DNA of 64,000 nucleotides from Paenibacillus senegalensis JC66 (GCF_000285515.1 NZ_HE610958.1:30008-94007), one strand, 5' to 3'; numbered from the stretch's first letter, positions 8,584 to 18,075 are shown. The notes: generated by a model from the letters alone, not told the origin. Made by a program: numbers and translations.

Positions 8584-8957
8584 TGCTTATCACGCCTTTT
8601 TACTTGTTGGATTAACTGAATCATTTCATTATCCGTAATCCCTAACTTGTCAGCCTCATGTACTAGCTTAACCACGTAATCCTCAATAAAAGAAGCTTTT
8701 CGTTTTTGAATCAGTTTTTGTTTGGCCCCTGATGCTACGAACATGCCGATTCCCCTCTTTTTGTACAAAATTTCTTCATCCACTAAAGAATTAATTCCCT
8801 TCGATACCGTGGCATGGTTAATTTTATAAAAGCTTACCAGCTGATTGGTGGAAGGGGCCTGATCGCCTTCTTTAAGCTGATCATTAATAATTTGATCCTC
8901 AATCCTTTCTCGGATTTGCACATAGATTGGTTTGTCTTGATCAAAAGGTTTGCTCAT
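8580..8957 (-). CDS. GntR family regulator, YtrA subfamily
   Basis: A 125-residue protein with a GntR winged helix (DQAPSTNQLVSFYKINHATVSKGINSLVDEEILYKKRGIGMFV, written here only as the core at residues about 30-75) and a short C-terminal helix pair with no large ligand domain. Short YtrA-type proteins of this kind repress the ABC operon they head. It is the first gene of the GntR-ATPase-permease operon. The ribosome site (GGCGG) is weak. A second operon of the same composition but different order lies at 40201-42066. Confidence 0.85.
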   Translation of the reverse strand: MSKPFDQDKPIYVQIRERIEDQIINDQLKEGDQAPSTNQLVSFYKINHATVSKGINSLVDEEILYKKRGIGMFVASGAKQKLIQKRKASFIEDYVVKLVHEADKLGITDNEMIQLIQQVKRRDKQ

Positions 8958-9097
8958 GTCTACATACCGCCCACTATTCTAATCTCGGCTGCTAAGGCCG
9001 GGTTGATATGAGTTTAAACGGATATAGGTTGGTTAGTTTGATAAGTGTCACAGTTGAGTCTTAGGTATTGCGATCCGTACCGCACGAAGCTTCCAGC
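8958..9097. other. Spacer before the heptanucleotide array
   Basis: This holds the presumed promoter of the GntR operon (a TAGAAT-like -10 on the minus strand close to the gene) and otherwise no gene. Apparent open frames entering the array from here are products of the repeat, not genes. Confidence 0.3.
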
Positions 9098-9379
9098 GTT
9101 CGGGCGTTCAGCGTTCGGCGTTCAGCGCTCGGCGTTCGGCGCTCAGCGCTCAGCGTTCGGCGCTCGGCGCTCTGCGTTCAGCGCTCAGCGCTCGGCGTTC
9201 AGCGCTCTGCGCTCGGCGTTCGGCGTTCGGCGCTCGGCGTTCAGCGCTCTGCGCTCGACGTTCGGCGCTCGACGTTCGGCGCTCGGCGTTCAGCGCTCGG
9301 CGTTCAGCGTTCGGCGCTCAGCGCTCGGCGCTCGGGCGTTTAGCGTTCGGCGCTCGGTGCTCTGCGCTCGGCGTTCAGC
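9098..9379. repeat. 40-copy heptanucleotide tandem array (GYTCNGC)
   Basis: By direct counting, 282 bases split into 40 consecutive units of the form G(C/T)TC(A/G/T)GC. Thirty-eight units are 7 bases long, and two variants (at 9098 and 9330) are 8 bases long. Units differ at positions 2 and 5 and occasionally elsewhere. Because 7 is not a multiple of 3, each frame reads a heptapeptide repeat such as RRSALGV, which creates false open frames at 9045-9422 and 9068-9343. No ribosome site or signal peptide supports translation. Confidence 0.95.
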
Positions 9380-9418
9380 GTTACATGGGTGGCGGGCCAG
9401 TTGGTTGATTAGAGTTAC

Positions 9419-9545
9419 TTAGGGTGTTACGCTGTTCGCTTGGCTTTGTTAGTGCTGCTTAGGGTGCTACGCTGTACAGTCGGCTTTGTTAGTGTTGCTT
9501 ACGGTGTTGCGTTATGGTCGCTTAGTTAGAGTAGCGTAGGGTGTT
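9419..9545. repeat. 40-bp degenerate tandem repeat, three copies
   Basis: Units begin at 9419, 9459 and 9499, each with a core like TTAGGGTGTTACGCTGT followed by GGCTTTGTTAGTG. The first two are close copies and the third is diverged. It directly follows the heptanucleotide array and has no coding signs. Confidence 0.8.
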
Positions 9546-9650
9546 ATGGATATATGGTTATACAGTTATGTATATAACCATATCACCTGCTTCTTCATTC
9601 GTCAACCTGCTTTGCTCATTTCTTTTTTTCTCATGTCGCAAAAAGGGCTT

Positions 9651-9805
9651 GTCTCTGTTGTCTCTGTAGCTTCTGCCGCCTCTGTTGTTGCCTGTTGCCT
9701 ATGTTACCTCTGTAGCTTCTGCCTCCTCTGTTGTTGCCTGTTGCCTCTGTTGCCTCTGTTGTCGCCTGTTGCCTATGTTACCTCTGTTGCCTCAGTTGCC
9801 CTATT
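9651..9805. repeat. CTCTGTTGCC-type low-complexity repeat
   Basis: Words of the form (C)CTCTGTTG(C/T)C and CCTGTTGCCTATGTTACC are repeated throughout. One block of about 45 bases occurs twice. Translation on the plus strand gives a Cys/Leu/Val-rich stretch inside a 164-codon open frame (9546-10040) that has no ribosome site; I do not regard it as a gene. From 9806 to 10333 I see only a few GGAGG-like words and no gene. Confidence 0.7.
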
Positions 9806-10333
9806 GCTCCTGCGTAGATGGTATTCGATGGTACAGCCATATAAGCAACACATAAAGTGCAATATCGAAAAGATCACAAGTACCAGGGAGGAGGAGTGCA
9901 CAACGAAGAAGATCGCATCATCTACTCAGTTTCGCGGCAGTAAAAAACACTTTTTGCTTTTTGTACATTTATCGTTCAATCTTACCGTTGACCAGCCGAT
10001 TTCAACTATTTTGTATGATGAATCGTTCAAAGTCCGGTGATTTCTATTTAGCTCCCTAATTGAATTAGAGAACAGCTTAAGTTTATGAGGCCAACTCACT
10101 TAATTTTTGAAAATTATGTAAAAGAAAAAGAGGATTCATGTCTGAGGAGGGTGAAATAGACGGTTAGGAGGATCAGAGAGCACTTCCAGTTTTTTTTGTT
10201 GGGGCGTTCACTACGAACATGAACGCTCGCTGGCTGCGGACTCAATCGTTTTACTGCGAACTCTAACACTCACGTGGAGCTATTTGCCTCGAAAATGCAA
10301 GCCATTATAAACACTTGATCGAAAGGAGAATGA

Positions 10334-10881
10334 ATCCGGTCAGGTTCAACAATTGCTGCCTATAAGGTAATCAGATTATTGAGGAAGCCGGCATTTGCCA
10401 AACATAGGATTCACGAAAATGCTGATGAAACATTTCAAAGAAATCTTCGAAGAAAGAACCTTTTGTATGATTTTCAGGCAAGCCAGGCTAACGAGGATTG
10501 TCAGAGCTGGATTGGCGGTAGAGCTCCATCGTTCTTTGATGACAGCCTGAACGTATGATTTCGATTTTTATTCCTGAAGATTATGAAGAGTATTTACCAA
10601 ATGATATTTATCCGAGCTGTGCCTCCTCCGACATCGCCGCTACAATTCTTGAACGCGCCTCATTCGAGCAAGTATTTGACCACCCGCACGAAGAGAGCGC
10701 GCTAGACTTATTGACCCATCCAGGAATAAGTAAGCATTCGATTATAAATGGCGGGATCATTAGGGACACCGATTCTACCGAGCAGTCTTTTTTTATTAAA
10801 CTCGGAGGAACTGCAAGGCTGATTCAGGACGAAAGCTATTATTTTGCAAAATCTCAAAGAAAAATAAAGCCCCCCGCATGA
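10334..10881 (+). pseudogene. Decayed hypothetical gene, possibly DUF1963/YwqG-like
   Basis: Frame A (10334-10558) reads ...AKHRIHENADETFQRNLRRKN...CQSWIGGRAPSFFDDSLNV and stops; frame B opens at an ATG at 10555 overlapping that stop and runs 108 codons to 10881. The pieces WIGGRAPSFFDD and FFIKLGGTARLIQDESYYFAK resemble the repeated GG(x)P...QDD segments of DUF1963 proteins. A joined reading needs a one-base shift near 10553, and a further shift near 10330 would be needed to reach an ATG behind a GAAAGGAG ribosome site. The end at 10881 is early for the family. Function unknown; the family match is tentative. Confidence 0.45.
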
Positions 10882-10925
10882 TGAGCAATCTCAGGTAATC
10901 GTACCCCTATCACATGATTTGGAGC

Positions 10926-11167
10926 TTGTACGAAATTGCGTCTGAAACACTGGCTGGAGCTCCTTAACAGCTTAAAGCCCTGCATTTGCATTTGTACGAT
11001 TCGTCATACAAATCTCGGTAATCGCACCTCAATCACGTGCATTTGTACGATTTGTCATACAAATCTTGGGTAATTGCCCTTCAATCCCCTGTATTTGTAC
11101 GACGTTTCATACAAATCTCCGGAATTCGCACTTCAACCCCATTCATTTGTACGACATTTCGTACAAA
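10926..11167. repeat. Array A of 22-bp palindromes at 51-52-bp spacing
   Basis: Four clear copies (10991-11012, 11042-11063, 11094-11115, 11146-11167) and one degenerate copy (10926) of arms TTTGTACGA and TCRTACAAA separated by 4 bases. The last copy is perfect. Start-to-start spacing is 51, 52 and 52 bases. The intervening segments are themselves similar (TCT...GTAATYGC...TCAA), so this is a 51-bp tandem repeat with a conserved hairpin. A matching array lies at 52250-52434. From 11168 to 11485 I see no gene. Confidence 0.85.
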
Positions 11168-11485
11168 ACGCAGGCCACAAGCCCGCGCAGCCCTCGGACC
11201 CCGCCAACCTTGGCAATTTTCATATTGGAGTTGAGTTGTGCCTGAGAACTCAATGACATAACTGTTTTCGCATACTTCCCATACACTTTCGCATACACTT
11301 TCGCACATACAATTCGCCTCAGGTCCGCTGCTTGGGGGTTGCTTGTTCCAGCTATCGGGCTGAACGGCCACTTTTCGTACAACCCCGAATATCCCGCCCG
11401 TATATATCACTCATCTAACCACGTGATTCCTCCACCAACAACCTGTTCGCGCGTTTCACACCTTATTAGCTCCGTACGGTAAGCT

Positions 11486-11585
11486 CAATCCTGCTCTCGC
11501 CACCTTTTACTCCGCCCATCACCAACAATCCCGCTCTCGTCACCCTTTACTCCAATCATCACCATCAATCCCGCGCATCACCGAC
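11486..11585. repeat. 40-bp tandem repeat running into the 3' end of cydC
   Basis: Copies at 11486-11525 and 11526-11565 share most bases (core CAATCCYGCTCTCG...ACTCC...CATCACC), and a shortened third copy continues from 11566 through the last codons of cydC. The repeat unit therefore seems to derive from the cydC end. No terminator-like hairpin is evident. Confidence 0.7.
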
Positions 11586-13293
11586 CACTTGCCTTTCGAT
11601 CTCTTTCATTTCATAAAAATATCCCTTCCGCTCCATCAGCTCTGCAAACGTTCCGGCTTCGACAATCCGCCCCTGATCAATGACAATAATCTGATCCATC
11701 TCCTCCAGACCAGTGAGCCGGTGACGAATGAGCAGCAGCGTATCGTTCTCGGCCTGGGCGAACAGGTGCCGGAAAATGTGCTGCTCGGTAACTGCATCCA
11801 GCGAAGACGTCGGTTCATCCAGGAGCCACAGCCGGCCTCCCTTCAACATTGCCCTGGCCAGTGCAAGGCGCTGCTTTTCACCATCTGACAGGTTCTCCCC
11901 TTTTTCATACACAGCATCGTCCAGCGACAGGTACGACAGCTGCACTTTGCCCAGCGTATCCGTCAATGCTTCATCGCAATGCTGGTCTTCCTCCAGCAGC
12001 AAATTATCGCGGATTGTCCCTTGGAAAAAATGGTTGTGCTGCAGCACGACATTAGCAGCCCGCCAAATGCTGGTCTCATCCAGTTCTTCTACCGGCGTGC
12101 CATTCAATCGCACCTGACCGTGTGTCGGTGCCAGCAGCTTGAGCAGCAGCTCGAAAATCGTCGTTTTGCCCGCGCCGCTTGGACCGACAATCGCCGTCTT
12201 CGAGCCGGCTGGGATGTGAAGCTCGATATTCTGCAAGGTCGGGCGCCATTCATCCGCATAATGAAAGGTAACCTGGCGCAGCTCGATAGATACAGCCTGT
12301 TCCGCCGAGAGGACCCCGCTCGGCTGAGGCGGCCGGGAATCGGCAGCCTGCACCGTTTCCGCGAGCCGCCCGGCTGCATGCCCGCTATCCTGCTTGTAGG
12401 CAGGGAGCGTTGCCATCGCTGCCGCTTCATCAAATACCGTCATCGCAATAAGCACAAGCATGGCCAGAAATACTCCCGCCAGCTCTCCGCTGGCGATCAA
12501 ATACGCGCCTAAACCGAGCACACCCCATGTAACGAGGAACGTGACAAAAGCATGCAGCGATTGTCCGCGCAGCAGCTGCAAGCCTGCCGCCTTTTGTGTA
12601 TCCGCCAGCATGGCCGAGGCCCGCTGTAGCTTTTGCTCGTGCTCCTCCAATCGTCCATATACTTTCAAGTCCCGAAAACCGTAAAGCAGCTCGGTCATAT
12701 CGGTGGAGAGCTTGGCGCGCTGCTCGCGGGCGGATCGATAAGCCTGCCGGTGTCCAAGCTGAGAAATCGCCGGGACCACAAAAGCTGCTATCAGCATCCC
12801 CAGCACGAACAGACACGCAATCCAGAATGAAAAGGCGGAGGTAAACAAAATCGTCGCCAAAAAAACCAATGACCACTATAATCGGAGGATAGACAACGCG
12901 CAAAAAATAATGCTGCAGGCTCTCAATATCCCCAACGATCCGGGACAGCAAATCCCCGCTCCGCTGTTTGCCAAAGAGCTCGGAGGTTAGCGGAACTAGC
13001 TTGGAGAAAAAGGAGACGCGCAAACGGCTGAGGATGGAGAACGTCGCCCTGTGAGAGTATAAGCGCTCTCCGTAGCGGCTTGCTGCGCGCGCTAGACCGA
13101 GTATTTTGACAATCGAAGTCAGTACGATCAAGGTATACAGCGGCGGAGCAAACACAGCCTGGGAAATCAGATAGCCGCTCGCGGCAAAAAGCCCTACGCC
13201 GGCTGTTCCGGCAATGAAGCCACCGATAATGGAGATGGCGATATCCTTTCTCTCACCAAGCATCGCCTTCGTCAGCAAAGCCAGCTGTTTCAT
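11565..13293 (-). pseudogene. cydC: CydC, ABC exporter subunit for cytochrome bd assembly, frameshifted
   Basis: The N-terminal frame (from ATG 13293) holds the first membrane helices and reads ...PPIIVVIGFF before leaving register. The C-terminal frame (11565 to about 12869) picks up with FLATILFTSAFSFW and continues through Walker A GPSGAGKTT, signature LSDGEKQRLALARA, Walker B LWLLDEPTSSLD and the switch His. Removing one T from a T7 run at 12860-12866 (plus-strand A7) joins them as VVIGFLATILF, giving about 576 aa, the normal CydC length. CydDC exports glutathione/cysteine and haem-related thiols and is needed for assembly of bd oxidase in the cell membrane. ATGA overlap with cydD at 13290-13293. 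The homopolymer position makes a sequencing error a serious possibility. Confidence 0.85.
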
Positions 13294-15344
13294 CGGACTC
13301 CCCCTCTCCGCTGGACATCCACCATCTCGGCGTACTGCGGAAGACGCCGAAGAAGCTCTTCATGGCTGCCGCTTTCCAGGAGCACGCCATTTTCCAGGAA
13401 TAAAATGACATCGGCATGGCGAATGGTGTGAAGACGATGCGCTACGGTAATCATCGTCGCCTTCCGGGCCAGCTGAGCAATCGAGCGCTGCAGGACCCGC
13501 TCGGTGTGCAAATCCAATCCGACCGTAGGCTCATCAAATAAGAGTACCGACGGCTGATTGAGAAAAGCACGCGCCAGAGCAAGCCGCTGCTTTTCACCGC
13601 CGGATAACCCGCGCCCTCCTTCACCGACCATCGTATCATAGCCCAGCTCCAGTCCGGCAATCACCGCCCCTAGTCCGGCTGCTTCAGCTGCCTCCTCGAT
13701 TTCCGTTCGGGACACATCGCGGCCGGCTCCTATGGCGATATTAGCGGCGAGCGTCCCGGCAAAAATATAGGGGTGTTGGGTAATGTAGCTCACATGTTCG
13801 AACCAGGAGCGTTCTTCTTGATGCTTCAGCTCGCGGCCGTTGACAAGCACTTCTCCCGAAGAGGGCTCCAGCAATCCGGCGATGAGATGCAGCAGTGTCG
13901 TTTTCCCGGAGCCGCTTTTTCCGACGATAGCTGCCTGCTTCCCGGGCGGGATTGTCAGCGTACCGGCATTAAGGCTGAACGCACCCGGCGCATACTGAAA
14001 GCGCACATCCTTCAGCTCGATTAGCGGCGGCATTGTGCTCAACTTCAAATGCCCGCCGCCCACTACTTCCGTCTTGTCCGGAACTTCGCCTGCCTCCGTC
14101 CTGCCCGGAACTTCGCCAGTTGCCGTGCTGCCTGGAACTTTCACACTGCGGCCAGCTTCCTCGGCTTCGTCTGCTTTTTCCAGCCCTCTCTTCACTTCGA
14201 CTGCCTCCGTCCTGCCCGGAACTTCGCCTGCCTCCGTCCTGTCGTTGACCTCTACCGCTCTATCCCGCATCTTCGCACCGCCGTCCCCGGCCATTGTATT
14301 AAGCTTATGCTTGCCGGGATCGGTGCTCTTATCCGTCTGGCCAGCGGCAGCATCGGTATGATCCGTACTGTGAGGCCCCTCCAGCGGATTCTCCAGCATA
14401 TCCTCCACTTTGCGGGCGGCCCCCATGCTCGTGCGTCCGCTGTGAAACGCGGTGCCGACATTTTTCAATACAGTGTAAAATTCCGGGACGAGCAGCAGAA
14501 TCAAGAACGCGGTTGCAAACGAAAGCGAATGGAAAACAAACAGCTGAAAAGCAAGCTCCAGCGCGACAAGGCCGATGCTCAGCATGACGATTAATTCAAG
14601 CATGAACGTGTTCGTAAAAGCAATCCGCAAAATGCCCATGGTCGCATCCCGGAAGCCAAGACTGCTGCGCTCGATCTCCTGCTGCTGGCGGCTGGTCTTG
14701 GCGAACAGCTTTAAGGTGACCAGCCCCTGCAGCGAATCCAGGAAAGTGCCGGAAAATTCGGCTAGCTGCGCAAATTTCTCCTCCGACTTTTTTTTCGTTT
14801 TCAGCCCGACTAATATCATAAAAACAGGGATAAAAGGGGCGGTAACGAGCATAATGAGCCCGGAGTTCACATGCTGGCTGAATACAACGATCAATATCAT
14901 TGCCGGGATCACAGCCATCTCCAGCATCCGCGGCATATATTGGCTGAAATAGCTGTCCACTTCATCGACCGCATCGAGCACAAGGCTCACCTTGCCGCCG
15001 GTTTGCCCGCTCAGCGATGCCGGGACGGAATTTTGGATCAAATGGCTGATCGCCGCTTTTCTCATAGCCGTCTTGGCATCAGCTGCCATCTTTAAGCCAA
15101 TACGGCCATTCCAATAGGAAAACAAAGTGCGGGCCAGCATGACGGCCATCAATGCCCCCAGCAGAGTAACAATCGCGGAAAAGGAGGCACTCTGCACAAA
15201 AATCCGCTCCACGATCGCGGCGAACAAAGCGGCTTGGCCGACAATAGCCGCCCCCAGAGCAAAGGAAACGACACCTAACAGCATAAGACGTTTCCTTTGT
15301 ACGGCCATCTGTGCGGATAAAAGACTTCTTTTTCTTCCCCTCAC
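13290..15344 (-). CDS. cydD: CydD, ABC exporter subunit for cytochrome bd assembly, with an expanded linker
   Basis: A 684-residue half-transporter: six membrane helices in the first 330 residues, then an ATPase with Walker A GKSGSGKTT, signature LSGGEKQRLALARA, Walker B VLLFDEPT and His in VAHRLHT. The start is a GTG at 15344 with AAGGAGG nine bases upstream; an upstream ATG (15398) has no ribosome site. CydD is usually about 575 aa. The excess is a hydrophilic insert of roughly 110 residues between the membrane part and the ATPase, containing repeated EVPGRTEAGE-like units. It partners CydC in thiol export needed for cytochrome bd maturation. Third gene of cydABDC. Confidence 0.9.
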   Translation of the reverse strand: MRGRKRSLLSAQMAVQRKRLMLLGVVSFALGAAIVGQAALFAAIVERIFVQSASFSAIVTLLGALMAVMLARTLFSYWNGRIGLKMAADAKTAMRKAAISHLIQNSVPASLSGQTGGKVSLVLDAVDEVDSYFSQYMPRMLEMAVIPAMILIVVFSQHVNSGLIMLVTAPFIPVFMILVGLKTKKKSEEKFAQLAEFSGTFLDSLQGLVTLKLFAKTSRQQQEIERSSLGFRDATMGILRIAFTNTFMLELIVMLSIGLVALELAFQLFVFHSLSFATAFLILLLVPEFYTVLKNVGTAFHSGRTSMGAARKVEDMLENPLEGPHSTDHTDAAAGQTDKSTDPGKHKLNTMAGDGGAKMRDRAVEVNDRTEAGEVPGRTEAVEVKRGLEKADEAEEAGRSVKVPGSTATGEVPGRTEAGEVPDKTEVVGGGHLKLSTMPPLIELKDVRFQYAPGAFSLNAGTLTIPPGKQAAIVGKSGSGKTTLLHLIAGLLEPSSGEVLVNGRELKHQEERSWFEHVSYITQHPYIFAGTLAANIAIGAGRDVSRTEIEEAAEAAGLGAVIAGLELGYDTMVGEGGRGLSGGEKQRLALARAFLNQPSVLLFDEPTVGLDLHTERVLQRSIAQLARKATMITVAHRLHTIRHADVILFLENGVLLESGSHEELLRRLPQYAEMVDVQRRGGVR

Positions 15345-15462
15345 GCCGCCCCGCCTCCTTGTTGTTAACTGGCTGTCTTTCGCTGAATGCCCTGCCATAC
15401 CGCTAAGGCACTGTGCAAAAATGAAAATAGAGTTTTCCGATCACGCTAAAACCTTCACCGTT

Positions 15463-16479
15463 TTATTTGTTGCCTTTCACATAATCCGCATCAAACAGGA
15501 ACAGCTTGAAGACGAGAATCAGCGAAGGAACTAGCAAGCACAGCCCGCCGATAAAGGCGATCACCAGCGCGATTCCCATCGATTCGTGCGTGGCCCCGCT
15601 TTGAATCGTAATGTAAGGATCGAGAATGTAGGGATAGTGGCCGATGCCATAAGCGAAAAAGGCGCAGAAGAACTGCAGCATAACACATATAAAGGCCCAC
15701 CCATAGCGGCGTCCGTTGTAGAGCAGCCACATGGACAGCATGAAAAATCCAACGGAAAGCGCAAGCAGCCACCACAAATCCATCATGTTTTGAAAATGGC
15801 GTTCATTATGCTGACTGAGATAAATAAACGCGGTTAAAGCGGCAATAATCGTCGGTGTGCTCCAAAAAAGAGCATACGTCCGCATCAGCTTCAAGGCCGG
15901 CTGATCGTCGGCGCGCGAAGCGTAGAAGGTTAAGAACGTCGCGCTAATATACAGCACCGATACGATGGCCAGAGCAACGATGCTCCACGACAACGGGCTC
16001 GTGAACAGCGTCAAATATTCCAGCGAGACGACGCCGTTCTGCTCCACGATAAATCCGCCCTCGGACAGAGTCAAAGCTACTGATAGCGAAGCGGGAATCA
16101 GCAGCCCTGTTGCCCCGTACAGAAATAAATATACGGTGCTTTCTTTGGATCCGTAATTCTCAAATGCATAGAAGGAACCGCGAATGGCCAGCAGGACAAT
16201 CGCTATACTTCCCGGAATCAGCAGCGCCGAGCCATAATAATAGGCCGTATCCGGAAAGAAGCCGACAATGCCGACAAAGAAAAACACGAAAAACACATTC
16301 GTAATCTCCCACACCGGCGATAAGTAGCGGGAGATCAGCCGGTTGATCAGGTGGTCCTGTTTAGTCGAACGGGCGTAGAAGGCGAAGAATCCGGCGCCGA
16401 AATCGACGGAAGCGACAATCAGATAGCCGTATAAAAACAACCATAATACCGTGATGCCAATCAGCTCATAGCTCATCAT
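15463..16479 (-). CDS. cydB: Cytochrome bd ubiquinol/menaquinol oxidase subunit II
   Basis: A 338-residue membrane protein with eight to nine hydrophobic helices, starting MMSYELIGITVLWLFLYGYLI and containing DFGAGFFAFYARS near residue 30, typical of CydB. With CydA it forms the quinol oxidase of the cytoplasmic membrane that reduces oxygen to water at low oxygen tension. Its start overlaps the cydA stop (ATGA at 16476-16479), so the two are translationally coupled. About 120 bases separate it from cydD. Confidence 0.92.
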   Translation of the reverse strand: MMSYELIGITVLWLFLYGYLIVASVDFGAGFFAFYARSTKQDHLINRLISRYLSPVWEITNVFFVFFFVGIVGFFPDTAYYYGSALLIPGSIAIVLLAIRGSFYAFENYGSKESTVYLFLYGATGLLIPASLSVALTLSEGGFIVEQNGVVSLEYLTLFTSPLSWSIVALAIVSVLYISATFLTFYASRADDQPALKLMRTYALFWSTPTIIAALTAFIYLSQHNERHFQNMMDLWWLLALSVGFFMLSMWLLYNGRRYGWAFICVMLQFFCAFFAYGIGHYPYILDPYITIQSGATHESMGIALVIAFIGGLCLLVPSLILVFKLFLFDADYVKGNK

Positions 16480-17840
16480 GACGGCTCACCCTTTTCTATA
16501 GCTTGGTCCTGCATCTCCTTCATATAGCTCTCCAATTCCGCCTCTGCCGGATTGTTGCGGAATAAGCGCCGCAGCACGATAACACACAGCGTGCCCAGCA
16601 CGATATATAAAAGCAGGAAGAAGAAAAACAGAGGGACTACATTCGGCGATGAAGTGGCCGCTTCTTCTACACGCATATAGCCGCGGATAATCCATGGCTG
16701 ACGCCCGACTTCCGCATAGAACCAGCCCAGCTCAACAGCCAGAAAGGCCAGCGGTGTGCAAATGACAATAGCCCGCAGCAGCCATTTGTTAAGCTCGTTG
16801 CGCTTTTTCCAGAATAGGAAGAGGAAATACAGCAGCGCGACACCAAACATAACAAAACCGAAAATAACCATCATATCAAACAAATAATGGACAACAAGCG
16901 GGGGCTGCTCGTCAGGCGGAAACTCCTCCAGCCCGATCACTTCCGCATTGAAATCCGCAAACGCCAGGAAGCTTAAGGCCTTCGGAATACGGATCGCTCC
17001 CCGAACCTCCTGCTCATCCGTCAGCCAGCCGAGAAGAATCAGATCAGCCCCGCTTTCCGTTTCAAAATGCCATTCGGCTGCGGCCAGCTTTTCCGGTTGA
17101 TGCTCAGCCAAAAACTTGGCGGACACATCGCCGGCTATAACCGTCAGAAAGCTGAATACAAGAACGACGACCATCATCAGGTTCAACGATTTTTTGTAGT
17201 AGGGAGATGCACCTTTTTTCACAATCGTATAGGCAGCAATTCCCGCCAGCAGTGCAGCACCGGTTAGATAAGCGGAGGTCAGAACATGAAACACTTTCGA
17301 TGGCGACGCCGTATTCAGCATGGCCGCAATCGGATTAACCGCCACAAAATGGCCTGCTTCCATAACAAAGCCTTCCGGCTGATTCATGAAACCATTCACT
17401 GATGTAATAAAAAAAGCCGACATGCCTGCTCCGATCACAATAGGAAACGTCAGCAGCCAGTGGGTATAAGGGTTGCGGAATCGATTCCACGTATACAAAT
17501 AAATGCCCAAAAATATCGCTTCAAAAAAGAACGCAAATACTTCCATGAATAAAGGAAGAGCGATGACATTGCCCGCCAGCTGCATAAAATTAGGCCACAC
17601 CAGAGCAAGCTGCAGAGCGATCGCCGTTCCGGTTACAACCCCTACCGCTACGGATATGACAAATCCGCGCGTCCATCTTTTGGCCATGAGAATGTAGTGA
17701 GGGTCTTTCTTGCGTATGCCGACAAATTCCGCAATAGCAATCATTAGCGGAACTCCCACTCCAACCGTGGCGAATATAACATGAAACGTCAGGGTCAATC
17801 CTGTCAGCAACCGACTCCATAGCACCGGATCTATATCCAC
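16476..17840 (-). CDS. cydA: Cytochrome bd oxidase subunit I
   Basis: A 454-residue membrane protein. The haem b595 ligand is His20 in TLTFHVIFATVGVG. The second axial His is in VFHVLTSAYLTG, and the conserved region VVHYLFDMMVIFGFVMF follows. The Q-loop is short, as in Bacillus-type CydA. The start is a GTG at 17840 with GAGGAG about ten bases upstream; an upstream open extension of 47 codons is basic and not family-like. It heads cydABDC, the high-affinity terminal oxidase operon. I saw no clear Rex-type TTGTGA-N6-TCACAA site upstream. Confidence 0.93.
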   Translation of the reverse strand: MDIDPVLWSRLLTGLTLTFHVIFATVGVGVPLMIAIAEFVGIRKKDPHYILMAKRWTRGFVISVAVGVVTGTAIALQLALVWPNFMQLAGNVIALPLFMEVFAFFFEAIFLGIYLYTWNRFRNPYTHWLLTFPIVIGAGMSAFFITSVNGFMNQPEGFVMEAGHFVAVNPIAAMLNTASPSKVFHVLTSAYLTGAALLAGIAAYTIVKKGASPYYKKSLNLMMVVVLVFSFLTVIAGDVSAKFLAEHQPEKLAAAEWHFETESGADLILLGWLTDEQEVRGAIRIPKALSFLAFADFNAEVIGLEEFPPDEQPPLVVHYLFDMMVIFGFVMFGVALLYFLFLFWKKRNELNKWLLRAIVICTPLAFLAVELGWFYAEVGRQPWIIRGYMRVEEAATSSPNVVPLFFFFLLLYIVLGTLCVIVLRRLFRNNPAEAELESYMKEMQDQAIEKGEPS

Positions 17841-17930
17841 GTTAGTCTGTCTCCTCTCATCCCGGGTTCTGATACACCGTTTATTGCTATGACTATAGTT
17901 CCCTCTCCTATACTTAATCATGAATGGATT

Positions 17931-18075
17931 ATAGGTAATCACTATTGGATAATCACCTATTGATTGATCATTATATCCCAATTAGGTAATCACTATTGGT
18001 AATCACCATTAAGTAATCGCTATTTAAGTAAGTAATCACTATTAAGCAGTCACTATTAGATCATCACCACAAGTG
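17931..18075. repeat. GTAATCACTATT direct repeats upstream of cydA
   Basis: The word GTAATCACTATT and variants (ATAATCACCTATT, GTAATCACCATT, GTAATCGCTATT, CAGTCACTATT) recur about eight times in 145 bases, with spacing of roughly 14-20. It lies 90 bases upstream of the cydA start, between the divergent cyd and FAH operons. It may be a degenerate tandem repeat or a cluster of binding sites; nothing in the sequence decides. Confidence 0.6.

Noticed and set aside
9045-9422. Heptapeptide-repeat proteins on the plus strand
   Set aside because: All frames through the GYTCNGC array look open because the repeat lacks stops. There is no ribosome site, signal peptide or conserved ends.
9546-10040. 164-codon Cys/Leu/Val-rich frame
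   Set aside because: It is the translation of a CTCTGTTGCC repeat, with no ribosome site and no recognisable domain.
10991-11167. CRISPR-like array: 22-bp repeats with 29-30-bp spacers
   Set aside because: The repeats are shorter than usual and degenerate, the 'spacers' resemble each other, and there are no cas genes. A 51-bp tandem repeat with a hairpin fits better.
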